A stretch of 64,000 bases of DNA from Syngnathus acus. Taxonomy: Eukaryota; Chordata; Actinopteri; Syngnathiformes; Syngnathidae. Below, in pieces: positions 37,879-49,500 of this stretch. Under the pieces are notes generated by a model, which ran no database searches, was not told the origin of the DNA, and saw nothing but the letters and a program-made list of their open reading frames with translations. Numbering within the stretch: the stretch's first letter is position 1; each line of letters begins with the position of its first letter. The translations under genes and the position numbers were made by a program. The stretch spans positions 2,108,001 to 2,172,000 of the forward strand of contig NC_051100.1 of NCBI RefSeq assembly GCF_901709675.1. The letters are read 5' to 3'.

Positions 37879-38150
37879 ATGATTAGTGTAGACCAGAGCA
37901 CGCTATTGGATCATCTTGAACGGTGGATTAGCATCATGAGCACAGTTCTACATTGGTTTCCTACCTCCACCAAGATCTTGTTCAGTATTCAGAAGGCCGG
38001 GCCTTATCCTCTCTTGCCCTGTTCCTTTTGGTGTCCCCCAGGGATCAATCCTGAGTCCTGTCCTTTTCTTGCTGTAACATGCTTCCCCCTAGGCAACAGA
38101 AAAAAATTACATTTCATTCCATTTCTTTGCAAATGACTCAACTGCACATC
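37879..38150 (+). mobile_element. L2-like LINE reverse-transcriptase fragment, frameshifted
   Basis: One frame reads LLDHLERWISIMSTVLHWF, like the DHSILLDRLE...G.VL.WF segment of L2/CR1-type reverse transcriptases. About 120 bp later another frame reads GVPPGINPES-like sequence; the intact family motif is GVPQGSILGP-LF. Further on, FHFFANDSTA stands where the catalytic Y-A-D-D block would be, so a catalytic Asp is lost. Frameshifts and a stop show it is a dead fragment. Strand is +. Confidence 0.7.
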
Positions 38151-38607
38151 ACACATACGTCCGGCAACCCCATGCAGCCTCTATTAAGACTTTTGGGGAA
38201 AAATTAAAATCTAAATTGGATTAAAAAAGTCACATTGGGCCAAGTTTGAATTTTACAGCTGTTGGGCTAATCAGGGAATGTGGATGTTTCTCAGAGTAGA
38301 AACCACTGAGGGACTGTTGGTCCTGTTCTTCCAAGCTTGTGGTAAAACATTGTGTTTTGATTAGACGGAATGAAGCTATATTAGGTTTGGCTATGAAAAA
38401 GGCTCCTTCAGGCTGAGGCAAAAAAATAAGTGTCGCATTCGACATTCTCTTGGTTCGCCTCGTTCCTGTCGCGTCTGGCTGGCGGTGCTTGATGTCGGCC
38501 TCCCGGCGGTCCTTCTGCCGTCCCGCCGCCATCCGGGAGAACATCAACCACTTTCTTACATGTCAGCCAGCCAGGACGGCGTTTGGAGTTTTTTTTCTTT
38601 TTTTTTT

Positions 38608-38824
38608 TTAAGGAAAGTAGGCCATGAGCACGGCGAGCTGAAGCACGAACACACAGGAGGCAAAGTAGCGGGTAAACAAGAGATTTTCCATCATGTTTGC
38701 CATGTTGCGTTTGATCGACTCGGAGACGGACGTCATTCTTCGCAGAGACAACTGACACTCAACGCTCTGCTCATCACTCTCTTGGTTCCCCTTCAGGAAT
38801 TGTTCAAATGCGTCATTGTTAACT
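38608..38824 (-). pseudogene. Unrecognised coding-like terminal exon or retrocopy with a hydrophobic C-terminus
   Basis: On the minus strand an open frame of about 70 residues runs from a possible acceptor (TAG at about 38,825-38,827) to TAA at 38,608-38,610. It includes FEQFLKGNQESDEQS, then SLRRMTSVSESIKRNMANMM, then a hydrophobic tail FASCVFVLQLAVLMAYF that could be a membrane anchor. Third codon positions are strongly G/C, unlike the AT-rich surroundings, which suggests real or recent coding. Immediately after the stop the minus strand is A-rich (20 of 21 bases at 38,589-38,609), so a processed retrocopy is possible. A second coding-like minus-strand stretch (MAAGRQKDRREADIKHRQ) lies at about 38,455-38,540, in another frame. 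I cannot name the family and assign no function. Confidence 0.4.
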
Positions 38825-40429
38825 CTATTATTAAAACCTATCAACTATTGATGTCCAATTCAAGAGGTTTTGATGCTCAAAAGTGACGCATATCAACTCT
38901 TTCTAATGTCAGATTGTCACTTTTCCCCAGCTTGTCTGTCTAAAATGACACTTAAACACACAAATTCATGGCGGGAATTCGGAAATTCCCAAAGACTGAT
39001 GGCAAGTAAACAGATGACAAAAAGTGAACCGTGCCAGCTCCGAATTTGATCGATCGGAATATAAACCATCAATTGATGCCAATATTTTCTATATGCAAAT
39101 CCAGTGGAAGTAGAAATAGCCGTAGCCCGCTGCTTTTAAGTGTGCCAGAGGAGAGCAATGGAATTGGTCACGATAAACACGTAAAATGTATTTAGAAACG
39201 AATCCCTGGATTCCTTTTACGGGGTTTTTAAAATCTGCGACGCACATTTGTCAGCCACCTCTGCGAACGGACATTAGGAATTAACTGGTTGCAGAAAGCA
39301 GTCACGGCGCGACCTCTGGGGAAAAGGGCTGATGAAAAGTCTGTTGTTTTTGTACGATCAAACCACTTCTCTCCATTTTGCTGCAAGCTGAACAGCTATC
39401 TCACTCTGTCGTTTAAGTGTGTGTGAGTATGTGTGAAAGTTGATGCCTCGGGGGTTCGCTCCAGAGTTAATTGCCTGCTCGTTGCACCTCCCACAGCGTC
39501 AGTGATTTTCAACGAGCTTCTCCAAACCTCATCATGGTGACTTTGTGGGATGACAAGCAGATTACTTAATCAGTTTCTTAATCCCGCCCACCCGCGGGTT
39601 CTGATTGGGCAAGGGTCGTTAAATCCATCAAACTCCGGGAACTAACACATTGTGACACTTATTTTTGGTAAAAAGTCAATTAAAAGACAGAAGCAGAGCT
39701 TTGAAGTGACGCGAGAAACTCGAAATAAAATGCTTTAAGCTAATGTAGCAGCACACAGATCAAGGACGACAGCATTGACTAGAAAGACTGTTTGCTCTCT
39801 ATTTACTTTTACCTCGTTATATAATGTTAGAAACTTCAGCTAATAATATTTAGGATTATTAATGGGCAGATGATTTTGAAGCTTCAATCAAACATAAGAG
39901 TAGCAGTATTATAAATATTCAAAGTATAGTCTTAACATTTTGCTAGCACTGTTAGCATAGTCTGACATTAGAAATTTGAGCTAGCAAGTTCGTATCGTTT
40001 TAAGTAACATGGTTAGCGTGCTATTATTAACTATTACGGTCACTCAAGAGAAAACAATAAACAGGGTTGACCATTTGGCGGGTAAATTTTTTTAAAAGAA
40101 AAAAATAACTAAACTATCGGTGCACTGCAATTGGCTCAAAGATCAAAGCCAACTAACCAAAGATGGGTCAAATACACATTTCACTCACTCAGAGGCTTTT
40201 TTTAAACAACGTCTCCAGGGAAGAAAACATGTGTTGTATAATAATGAGAAGGTTTAAGGAAAATAACAACATTTAGGAATGCACTTATCCACTCTGGGAA
40301 TTTCAAAGTCAATATTTGTTTTCCCCTATTTTCACCCGATGAGACGCAAGGCGACAATTTGAGGAAAAAAAGATCGTCTGGAGGGGAAAATAGCAAAGTG
40401 AGACAGCATGATATTTTATTAGAAAAATG

Positions 40430-40618
40430 CACACACACACAAACACACTAACAGACACACAAAATCATACACACAAACACACACACACGCCCAAACACAG
40501 CCCAAAACACAGTGATATTATCATAAATATGTGTGCGAGTGTGAGTGTGAGTGTGTCTGGTAGGGCGTCGCTCTCATCTCATTTGCCGGCTTAGACAAGA
40601 TCTTTGTCTGACACTCTC

Positions 40619-40653
<35 letters not shown>

Positions 40654-40670
40654 CACACGCGCACACAAGC
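40430..40670. repeat. CA/GT-rich microsatellite block
   Basis: Interrupted (CA)n arrays at about 40,430-40,500 and 40,616-40,665 flank a (GTGTGAGT)n-like stretch at 40,530-40,560. It lies about 300 bp upstream of the presumed cdh5 promoter. Confidence 0.85.
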
Positions 40671-40839
40671 ACGGCCGCCTCATGTGGTGAAATCTCTGTG
40701 GATTATCCCCAATAACCTGTTTAACTTAATCCTTATCGCAAACACATGAATAATAAATCCACTCCTTCTCTCCCCTCCCTTTTTCCACTCTCTCACCTTG
40801 CTCTCCATCATCCTCCCCTGCTCCCTTCCTTGCATCCCT

Positions 40840-41020
40840 CCCTCCCTCTCTCTCTCGCTCTCTCTCTCCCTCACTCGCTCCATCATTTCTACCAAGCGCA
40901 CCCCCCTCAAAAAAGCTCAGTGTAATTGCGTCTGCTGCTTGGTGGTGGTGGTCTTTCCCTCCTGGACAGGAAGACGAACAGTAGCAGGACTGGACACAAT
41001 AACAGGAAGGGGAAGTGGGC
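40840..41020 (+). promoter_or_regulatory. cdh5: cdh5 promoter candidate with ETS motifs
   Basis: A (TC)n-rich tract at 40,840-40,870 is followed by ACAGGAAG (40,966-40,973) and AACAGGAAG (41,001-41,009), both consensus ETS sites. VE-cadherin promoters are known to depend on ETS factors, and an AACAGGAA core is part of the FOX:ETS motif of endothelial enhancers. A candidate first exon with a strong donor begins just downstream. The sequence motifs are clear; promoter activity is inferred. Confidence 0.5.
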
Positions 41021-41049
41021 AGTGACCTTTTTTTTGGGGGGGGGCGAAA

Positions 41050-41308
41050 GACGTTAAGAGTGAAGTACAATCTTAGGGGAGGAGAAGGAGGAAGAGGAGG
41101 AGGAGAACCTGTTGGTGCTCCCAAAATATTCTCCAGTTGCTATCTGGAAGTGTGTTTAGCACGGCGTCACCACTTCTTTGGGAGGATTTCGACTTTTGGA
41201 AGGAAGGTTGGGAAGGAATCAATACTACTAAGAACCTATACGGGATCAGGAAGGATTCGGAAGGACTCGCAAAAGATTCTGCGGTCTCGGACGCTTCAGC
41301 ACTGAGAG
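41050..41308 (+). other. cdh5: Candidate 5' untranslated exon of cdh5
   Basis: Purine-rich sequence rich in GGAGGA and GGAAGGA blocks ends in CACTGAGAG|GTAAGA at 41,308/41,309, a near-perfect splice donor. The coding part of cdh5 begins 3 nt after an acceptor (GCACAG, ending at 46,583). An upstream non-coding exon is therefore required, and human CDH5 likewise starts with an untranslated exon. The implied intron 1 is 5.3 kb. The exon start is approximate. Confidence 0.5.
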
Positions 41309-41331
41309 GTAAGACTTTGATTCTGCTCATG

Positions 41332-41452
41332 GGACACTTCATTAGGTACACCCGCATAGTCTGTTGGCAAAATTCTGATGGATATTTTAAAAAAGATAAG
41401 GTCGGGAGATTTCACGATAACTCGATTTACAGGACTCTTTATTAGGTACAGC
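41332..41452 (+). repeat. Dispersed repeat with TTAGGTACA direct repeats
   Basis: GGACACTTCATTAGGTACAC at 41,332 and GGACTCTTTATTAGGTACAG at 41,432 are imperfect direct repeats 100 bp apart. The sequence ACTT(T/C)ATTAGGTACACC is typical of a widespread fish repeat. It begins only about 20 bp into intron 1. Confidence 0.5.
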
Positions 41453-41676
41453 CAAATTATCTAATAACAACCAGTGCAAAATTTCATATCTTGTGTTTCC
41501 ATCAACAGCTAAAAACCTCAATTTATGTAATTAAATATATTGTCACTTTTTTTTTTATGTGACGCACTATCATAACGTTCCATAACTTTTTTTTCCCACT
41601 AATGAAAACAAATTCAACCAAACAAATTAATCCTGGAAGGCTCCCGGGTGTAGCCACTGCTATAGTTAATTGGTTA

Positions 41677-41690
41677 CCACTAGATGGCGC
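41677..41690 (+). promoter_or_regulatory. CTCF core-motif match in cdh5 intron 1
   Basis: CCACTAGATGGCGC matches every position of the 14-base CTCF core, in + orientation, about 370 bp after the putative first cdh5 exon. Confidence 0.4.
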
Positions 41691-44657
41691 CACATCAAAC
41701 ATTTTCCAATTAGACATGGTTTTGGCTTGAGCACAAAACTAGATGAGACGAATGCTTCAGCGACTAACAACTGGTAGGCTCCCCCGAACAAAATGTGAAC
41801 GCCAAACCAGGATTACGCAGGGAGTGACGAATGACTGAATTTTCTTTTACTTATGTAAGAAGATTTTAGACACTATTTGTTGCCATCAAACAAGAGAGGT
41901 CATTTTAAAGCGTCTTTCAATTGCTGTATTTGCACAACTTGATATTTTTCACCCCCACTCCTCTCTCTATGGATTTGCATTCCGGAGGGAGATGGACGGG
42001 ATTTGATTTGTTGTTCCGTTGCGTCGGAAGCCATCCATGCAACTAAAGCCACTGGTCTAATTCCTGGAGAGGCAAAGACGGTGAAAAAAATCTGGGAAAA
42101 TCCTTTGGGTGCCATCTGGGAGAGTTGGTTGTCCCGCCGTTACACGGACGCAAGCTCGTGCACACACATGCGCAGACGCACGTACGTGATTAGACGCATT
42201 CATTCAGATGGATGTCAGAGTGCTCGACAGGCTGTCCAGCTGTGACGAAGGCGGCTCGGCAAAAGTTGCTGGCTGATTGCTTCAGGAAAGATCATCTTTG
42301 ATTTATTTGGACTGACAATTTGTATGCACAATAAAGATAATAGTTATAACAATTATATTATGGTTGTCATGTTACAAAAACTCTTATAAAGCTTTGAAAG
42401 TCATTTTTTTTTAGTTTGCCATTTTGAGTCTTTCATACTGCCAAAGGTGCTTTTATTTTGTAGTAATTATTTCTTCTCATTTTAAAGGCTCTACTCCCTG
42501 TCTCCGTTTCCTCATTATCGTGATTAGCTGTTTCTGAATTTGCATTATTTTCTGTTCTTATGCCCTCGCAAAACGTTATCAGTGGCAGCCTAATTTTGTC
42601 CCACTTGAAAGTCTGAATAAACCAAGAATGCGTTTTTATCAGCGATCTTAAACCAAAGATGCATTAGTTGAAAACTTGTGAAGGCTTGGCTAAGAAAATA
42701 GTAGCCTACATAGCTGTTCTGATTTACAAAGAAACTTGTGCTCTTAGAAAGAGCGTTCTCGCGACCTCACGAGAGCGATGATGAAAAACGTGGTGAAAAA
42801 CGGCCATTTTGTCTCCACCTGTGCCCAAATCCTTTTGTATAAATAGTCTGCGGCCACCGCTGTCCTTTCTAAAATAATCTCATATACTGCCATGTCTGAA
42901 CCCAGCCCATGTTTGTAAGCTTGACCTTTTTTCATGCGACATGGAGCCCGTGCCTTTTTATTTCTTGGCTTCCTATACTATTTTTTTCCTGACCTTTTGT
43001 TGCTACCATTGTCCCTTGTTTACCAGCAAAGATTGTAAACTGTTACTTTCTTGTATTGTTTGTTTCCCTGCCTTTTGTTGTGATCTTTTGTTGGTACTTT
43101 AGCAACACTCACTAAATCTTTTTTCCACTTTTAACACCTGTGAAGTGTGCATTTGGGTCTTTTTTTTTTTTTTTTTTGCACCTTCTCCTGCTAAAAACAA
43201 AAGCATTACGATGTGGCGCCTATGGAGTGTTAGCTCACGGAAAATGACATGTATAATAGGTGTGGAATTTGACAGGGATCAAGGAGCGCTTACTCTAAAT
43301 TGCTCCAAACTTCTACAAGTTGTCTATAATGACGTCCATTTGATTGCCAAAAGTCAGTCGAAAGATGGCTTGTCATTTTTCTCACTATTCTGCACACCAA
43401 AAATCCTCACTTCCATTCATGGGCCGTAATTGGTCTCTATTAAAAGCTGACCGTCAATTTTCTCTGTCATCAGGACATCAGCTATTAGTGTCAGACCAAA
43501 TGAAGCTGACGTTGCTGAGGACAACCTCCATGCACTCGTCTGACTTCACAAAGCATATACTATGTTATTATGTACTCTGCGTGTGTGTGCATGTGTGTGT
43601 GTGTGTGTGTATGTGCGTGTGTACGTGTGAGCTGGTGTGACTTGCAAACAGACAGATTGTTAGAATCTGCTATGTGATTAAACCTGTTTTAATCCCAACA
43701 CACACACACACTCATGCACACACACACAGAGTTGTAGGAGGATAAAAGTGGAGCTAGTATGTGAGAAGCAGCCATTACAACCCGAAACAATAATGACAGA
43801 AAGCATAACTTTTTTTTATTTGTTTTGCTTTAGGAGCAGTGGCAAACAAAATAGTCAAAACTTATTTGAGGTTATAAATGTGCAAAAAAAACATTCAGTT
43901 CTAATATATCAAATTGAATTGTACATTCAATCATCTAGTGGAAAAGCATATAAATGTTCTGCCTGTCAATTTGTCGTCGGGATAGAGTGGATGAGCAAAG
44001 ATATATTAGTTTGGGTATACACATAATAATCTGATTTACTGAATCATTTCAAACCTCACACCTGATGATCACTCAAGGCCACGCCTTAATAGACGTCTCA
44101 TCCCTCTGTGATGAAGTAAATAAACATTAATTGTGAAGACGACAACATTTTGTCTGGTTTTGTTTGCTAGCGTAGCGCAAGGTAGGTCAGAGTCATCTGC
44201 CACTCAGTAGCAGCAAGGACCGAAAGCGTGTCGTCGTCGTGGTTATACGCTCGCGCACGCCACAGCTGCTGCCTGCGGACAGTGCTCAGATGTAATTACA
44301 GATATTCTTGGAACTTGTTTATTCGTTTTGCACTTCTGTGGTAAATAAGGTGAGGGGGGGACATTTTCGCTTGAAATTAATGAGACGATAATTACCGCAC
44401 AGAAAGTGTGAAAAAGAAAGAAAACAGCTGGTGCAACAGCACAGGTACAAAAACCTTTCAGCACGTTATCATAAATAAAGACATACACATTCATTCTTAT
44501 ATAGTGCGAGCAACAAATATGAAGCTTGTTACTGTATTGCGTTGAAACGGCACTATTAATAACTGAACTATATGGAATTAAAACAATTGCAGATTTTTTT
44601 TGTTGACGCTATCTTCCGTTATGAATAAAAAAGCCATTTGCCGTTGATGTGCTTAGG

Positions 44658-44698
44658 CCAAGGAACTATGTTGAAGTGAGTTGAGGATCTTCATTCAG
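44658..44698 (-). repeat. Inverted partner of a 42-bp element in the cdh5 3' flank
   Basis: The reverse complement matches 59,180-59,221 with two mismatches and a single-base indel over 42 positions. The core is GAAGATCCTCAACTCACTTC. The match fades outside, so this is either a dispersed short repeat or a conserved duplicated element. Confidence 0.55.
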
Positions 44699-45720
44699 AC
44701 AACAATTGTGTTTCCCTGCCTTCTCATGGCACATTGGTAACAAGAACCTGAGTTCAATTAAATAAAAACTCAAGTTGAAAGTAATCATATCAGTTCAAAC
44801 TATAAATTCCATTATAAATGTGTTCAAGTATGTAGTTTCCTAAAAAAAAAAAAAAATTGTATGAAATTCTGATGAGATTTCATTGCAAATGCTGCCAGAT
44901 GTGTAAGTCAACCGAATAAAAGTAAATAACGAGCTTCCATGTGAACGAGACAGAGGGCGAGGATGAGTGACGGAAGGATGACGAGCTCAAGACAGATGAC
45001 ATGTCGGCAGAAAAGTGGGAGAATGAAGGAGGATGAGTAGGAAGCACGCACACGTCCACAGCTGGAAAAGCAGGAAGGGAAGGGAAGGGCGTGTCCTCCT
45101 GCGCTAATGACCGGCCTTCATTACGCATGTTTTCCCAGAAGGCTTTGTGTTTACACTTCCTGTGGCTGATTAAAGGGAATGGCTAAGACTCCTGGAAAAA
45201 TAAAATGGCCGTTACTGGAAACCATATTGTAACTGGCCTCATATGCATTAAGAAATGAGAGACAAGTATGATCATTTACTGTAGACGTTAAATATGCACT
45301 TTAACTAGACTGGTTCTATTAGATGTCCTTGGAATATCTGCCGTGAAAGAAACCGTTGTAATTTCAAGCACTTGATCGTCAGAATAAAAGAGACCTTGAA
45401 TGCCGTATTTATAGTTTCTCATTTAGAAAAGTCACATGATTAGAAGTCTGCAGGCGGCAATAAATGAGATGCATACATTTTGAAGGTAAACTATTTGGCT
45501 CCAATTTCATTCAGCAAATAATTCAAGGGGAAAAAAAGTCATCACATTTCCACTTTAATTAATTTAGCCGTGAGAGGACAGAAAAGACTGGCGCACAAAA
45601 AGGAGGACAAATGAAAAGTGTTGGTTGGCGTCTTTGTTTGAGCAGATTTACGGGTGAGGGGGGTCATGCACGACGGGTCGCTACAATATGAGATTAGGCC
45701 ATTAAAGAGAGGCGGGCCGG

Positions 45721-45740
45721 TAATCCCGGCATCCTAATCC
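45721..45740 (+). promoter_or_regulatory. Paired TAATCC homeodomain sites
   Basis: TAATCC occurs at 45,721-45,726 and 45,735-45,740, followed by TAATGGCTGACAG. TAATCC is the preferred site of OTX/PITX/GSC (Lys50) homeodomains and TGACAG that of MEIS. The surrounding 100 bp is complex and repeat-free. Regulatory role is a guess. Confidence 0.25.
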
Positions 45741-46586
45741 CGCTTTCTCCCTGCAGGCCGCTAATGGCTGACAGACAATAAGATCCCATAATCTATCGAG
45801 CGGCATGAGCTAGAGATCGACAGAGACACGGACAACGCTGGGATAGGTTGACACACAAAATGGGATATGGACGAGATAAAGACGGTTCATTTTATTCTCA
45901 GGGTTATCAAATCCATTGCAACTGGAGCGATCTGGTTGTCTTTAAGGTTGTTTCACCTCTCATCCGAGAAGGCTTTATCAGGTCACGCAATAATTCTTGG
46001 TTGGAGCGGCACCAGCCTGCTCTCCTCACTTGTTTCTCTTTAGTTCCCCTCATGCAGAAAGTGTTCTGCTTTTAACTATGAGCTTCATTTATTATCAGTA
46101 TCGAGGGTGTATCAAAATCAGGGCGTTCACATCGTGAAGTCAGTCATCAGGAATGTTCACTTTTGTGTATTTTATCACCGAGGTTGCTGCCAGATGACGT
46201 CAACCCCGCTGAACTTTTCCCCCACATGGCGGACATGCTTCATCACGTCCTTTTAGCGCTTCTTCCAGTTATCTTCCCAAGCGAGAACAAGAATCGTCGG
46301 AAAATGTCAAACCGTCGCTTGCTAAGTGTCCGATAAAGACGAGCGCGTCCTGAGTGCTCGGTTAAAAGTGGGCCGGCGTGTTTAATAAATCCCCCCGCGG
46401 CCTCCGGAGTGAAATGCTTGGTCCTAAATGTTCCACCGGGTCCTATTTCTGAGGAGCTTTAAGAGTCCTGGTTGTCCACGATAGGCCGTGCAGAACTTGC
46501 GGGTTGTGTGCACAGTTGATAAGTGGTTTTAATGTCACACTCTTCTTCTTCCTGATCTTCATTTCTTCATCCCTACTGCACAGATC

Positions 46587-49500
46587 ATGGCTTTGCTCCG
46601 GGTCTGGACCGCGGGGCTTATTCTGGCCGTCGCGGCCTGGTCCGTCTCACCCGGCGTTTCCGAGGACTCGGCTGTGGGCACGGAGAGGCGGCAAGGACTT
46701 GCCGAGGAGATTGTGAGGAAGGAGACCTATCCTGTTCTATCACGGAAGAAGCGGGAGTGGATCTGGAACTCGCTCTATGTGGAAGAGGAGAAACCCGCAC
46801 CCATTCCCTACAAGATCGGACAGGTAATCCAGAAATGACCCCAACCACATATTCAAAATGATCATCCACTCGGACAGATTACGCAGAATTTTGTGGAGGA
46901 GTTTTACATAATTAGGCACTCTGTTTCCTTTGTCCAGCTCAAGTCCAGTCAGAAAGTGGACGTGAAGCGGTTTAAAATTGAGGGCGAAGGCGCAGATGGC
47001 ATCTTTACCGTGGACCACAAGGGTGACCTGTTTGTCAGCAAGTCTCTGGACCGCGAGGAGAAGAGTGCGTACCACCTGACCGCCAGGATGTACGACGGCA
47101 ACAACAAACTCATCGAGGACTCGGGAGACTTTGTGGTCCAGGTGACCGACATCAACGACAACACCCCCGTCTTTCCTAAAACTTACAACGGATCCATCTT
47201 TGAGAGGTCTACCATAGGTACGTACAGTTATAGAACAAATTCTTTTTTTTCATAATTTAATCAATAAAGAGGAAGCATGTGTATTAAGTTGAACTGTCAC
47301 ACAGTTAGCTTATTTTGATCTCCACAGGCACCAAAGTGGTCGAGGTCAGGGCGACGGACGCCGACGACCCCACCTCCGCTAACGGCGAGCTCCGCTACTC
47401 TCTGACGCCCGACGGTGACCTGTCTGCCTTTGAAATTGACAGCATCACAGGTTTTAGCTCATTGCACCTTTTTTCTAAACCAAATTATAAACAAATCTTA
47501 ACAGGTCTATCGTCAGCAAGAATTCTTAGCATTGTAGCGCGCCTTAACTAACTGACGTGCGTCCAGGTAAGATCAGCTGCAAGGTGAGCACTCTGGATCG
47601 CGAGACCAAGAGTCAGTACATGGTGGTGGTCCGGGCTCAGGACATGAGAGGAATGGCGTCCGGCAGCACGGCTACAACCTCCGTCACCATCAGCGTCGAC
47701 GACATTAACGACAACATCGCCTCCTTCACCAGATGTAGGGATCACTGTGATTTTGTTGTTAAAATATTCTGTTTCAATAACGTACTGCGTTTTAACACAC
47801 TTCTTTAGCTTGTTTAACGAGGATATACATCTTCATTCTTGGTGTACTCATTTTTTTTTTATCTTTCAAGTTTGGTCTTAATCCATTAGAGTACTTTCGA
47901 GAGCAAAGTGTTGCAAATGGGGGTAAAACAACAGATAACAGACCTTCTGGGAATGAAATAATTGCTCGTTTTTCCCCATTTGTGTAAACACGTCGGTTTG
48001 GCACAAAACTGATTTTGAAGTATCCCGACGACACGTTACTATGTTTAACCAGAGTTGAATAACGATTAATTGTGTTGTATTTGTTTCGTAGCGACGTACG
48101 AGGTGCAGGTTCCGGAGAACCACAAGCTGAACACAAAGATCGGCACTTTGGAAGTGAAGGATGGAGATCAGATCGAAAACAAAGAGCCCATTTTCTCTCT
48201 GCCGAACAACAACAAAATATTCTACGTGGAGCTCGGCCACAGGAAGGACGGCAACCTCATGCTCAGACAGGTAATTAGGACCTAATTATTTCTAACCATG
48301 GATCTAAGAAAGAGTATCTATAGTCCTGATTATCCGGAACACGTTTACTGGGGATAGAGTCTACGTATTTGTTTTTGGTCCCAAACCCCCTGCAAACAGT
48401 AAGGCTCATCTAAGTTCCAAATACACAGGTTTGTGGTTTGATGTGACATTTAAGCGTTTCTATCCTCGGCTGACTCCAGGCACATAAATAGAACGTGACA
48501 CACGAGCATTACAGAACATCCGCGAGCAAGAAAGAACATAAGCATCCGAGGCAAAAGCCACATTTTTTAAATGCCCTCGCGCACATTCACACGGGCGGTT
48601 TGATAAATAACAATGTAGGGCATTGCTCGTCTGTTGAGTGGAGATATTTCACACTCGCAAGGTTTCAGATAAAGTATTTAAGAGACATCACAGAGCGCAA
48701 AATGTATTCCAACGGCATGGAAGGGAAGCGCAATCCTCCGGTTCCGCGGCCCGTTTAGTCGGCGATGGGCCGCACGCTCGTTAAAGGTGTTTACAGGCTG
48801 CTTTCGGAAATGATCGCGAGCGGGAATAATCCAGTTAGACGCACGCTTCGTCTACCTGTCCGTGGATAACAAAAAAAAAAACGCAAAGTGATCTGCTTCT
48901 AATACCCCAAGAAACTGGAACAGGAAGGGGAAAGGGGAGAAATGTGGTGCTTAGCACTGGATGTTTGTTCACATCAAAGTGGAAGCGGAACACAAGCACG
49001 GATTGAATACATTTGGAAAGGTAAACTGTACAAACAAAACACGTTCCACAGATTTAAATATCTTTTTCTATATATAAAAATTCTCAAAATTTTAAATTCT
49101 CAAAAACAATCAAGTATTTTTATCTAACAGTGTTAGCACTTTGTAAAAAAAAAAAAATACTGCATTAATCTTTCAATATTACAACACTCCTCCAATCACC
49201 CAAATACTACTTGCTTCTTGTATAACTAAAATGTATTCAAATTAAACTAAACATACATTTTAGAGTTTCGCTGTTTCTTATTTTAAGACTTACTTTTGAA
49301 CTGTATATTGGGTGTTATTCAGGCTCTGGACTTCGAGACAAGAAACAGCTACTCATTCAGTGTGCAGGTGCGGGAAAACCTGCGAAACTTGCGCTTTCCC
49401 GCTGACAACGTGGCCACTGCTGTCACCACGGCACAGGTAAATATTGCTGACATCAATAACTTCATAAAGTACATTGCTTTCTTTTAACAAATACAATGAA

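Larger units (their letters stand above)
24300..40900. other. mtx2-cdh5 intergenic region
   Basis: About 16.6 kb with no recognised complete gene. It holds decayed repeats, LINE fragments, several CA/GT arrays (28,031-28,051; 30,815-30,838; 34,769-34,802), a nuclear-receptor half-site cluster (24,568), a CTCF match (29,066) and a coding-like exon on the minus strand (38,608-38,824); each is listed separately. Complex, repeat-free stretches near 33,650-34,020 (with GTTTATTTGG FOX-like, AGATAAAG GATA-like and CCAAT sites) and 39,440-39,660 look like possible enhancers. This cannot be shown without alignment. Confidence 0.55.
41309..46583 (+). other. cdh5: cdh5 intron 1 (inferred)
   Basis: No coding exon is visible. 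It contains a repeat with two CATTAGGTACA-type ends, a CTCF match (41,677), a (GT)n array near 43,580-43,625, part of an inverted pair with the 3' flank (44,658-44,698) and a complex stretch at 45,700-45,810 with paired TAATCC sites. First introns of endothelial genes often carry enhancers; that role is not demonstrated here. Confidence 0.45.
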
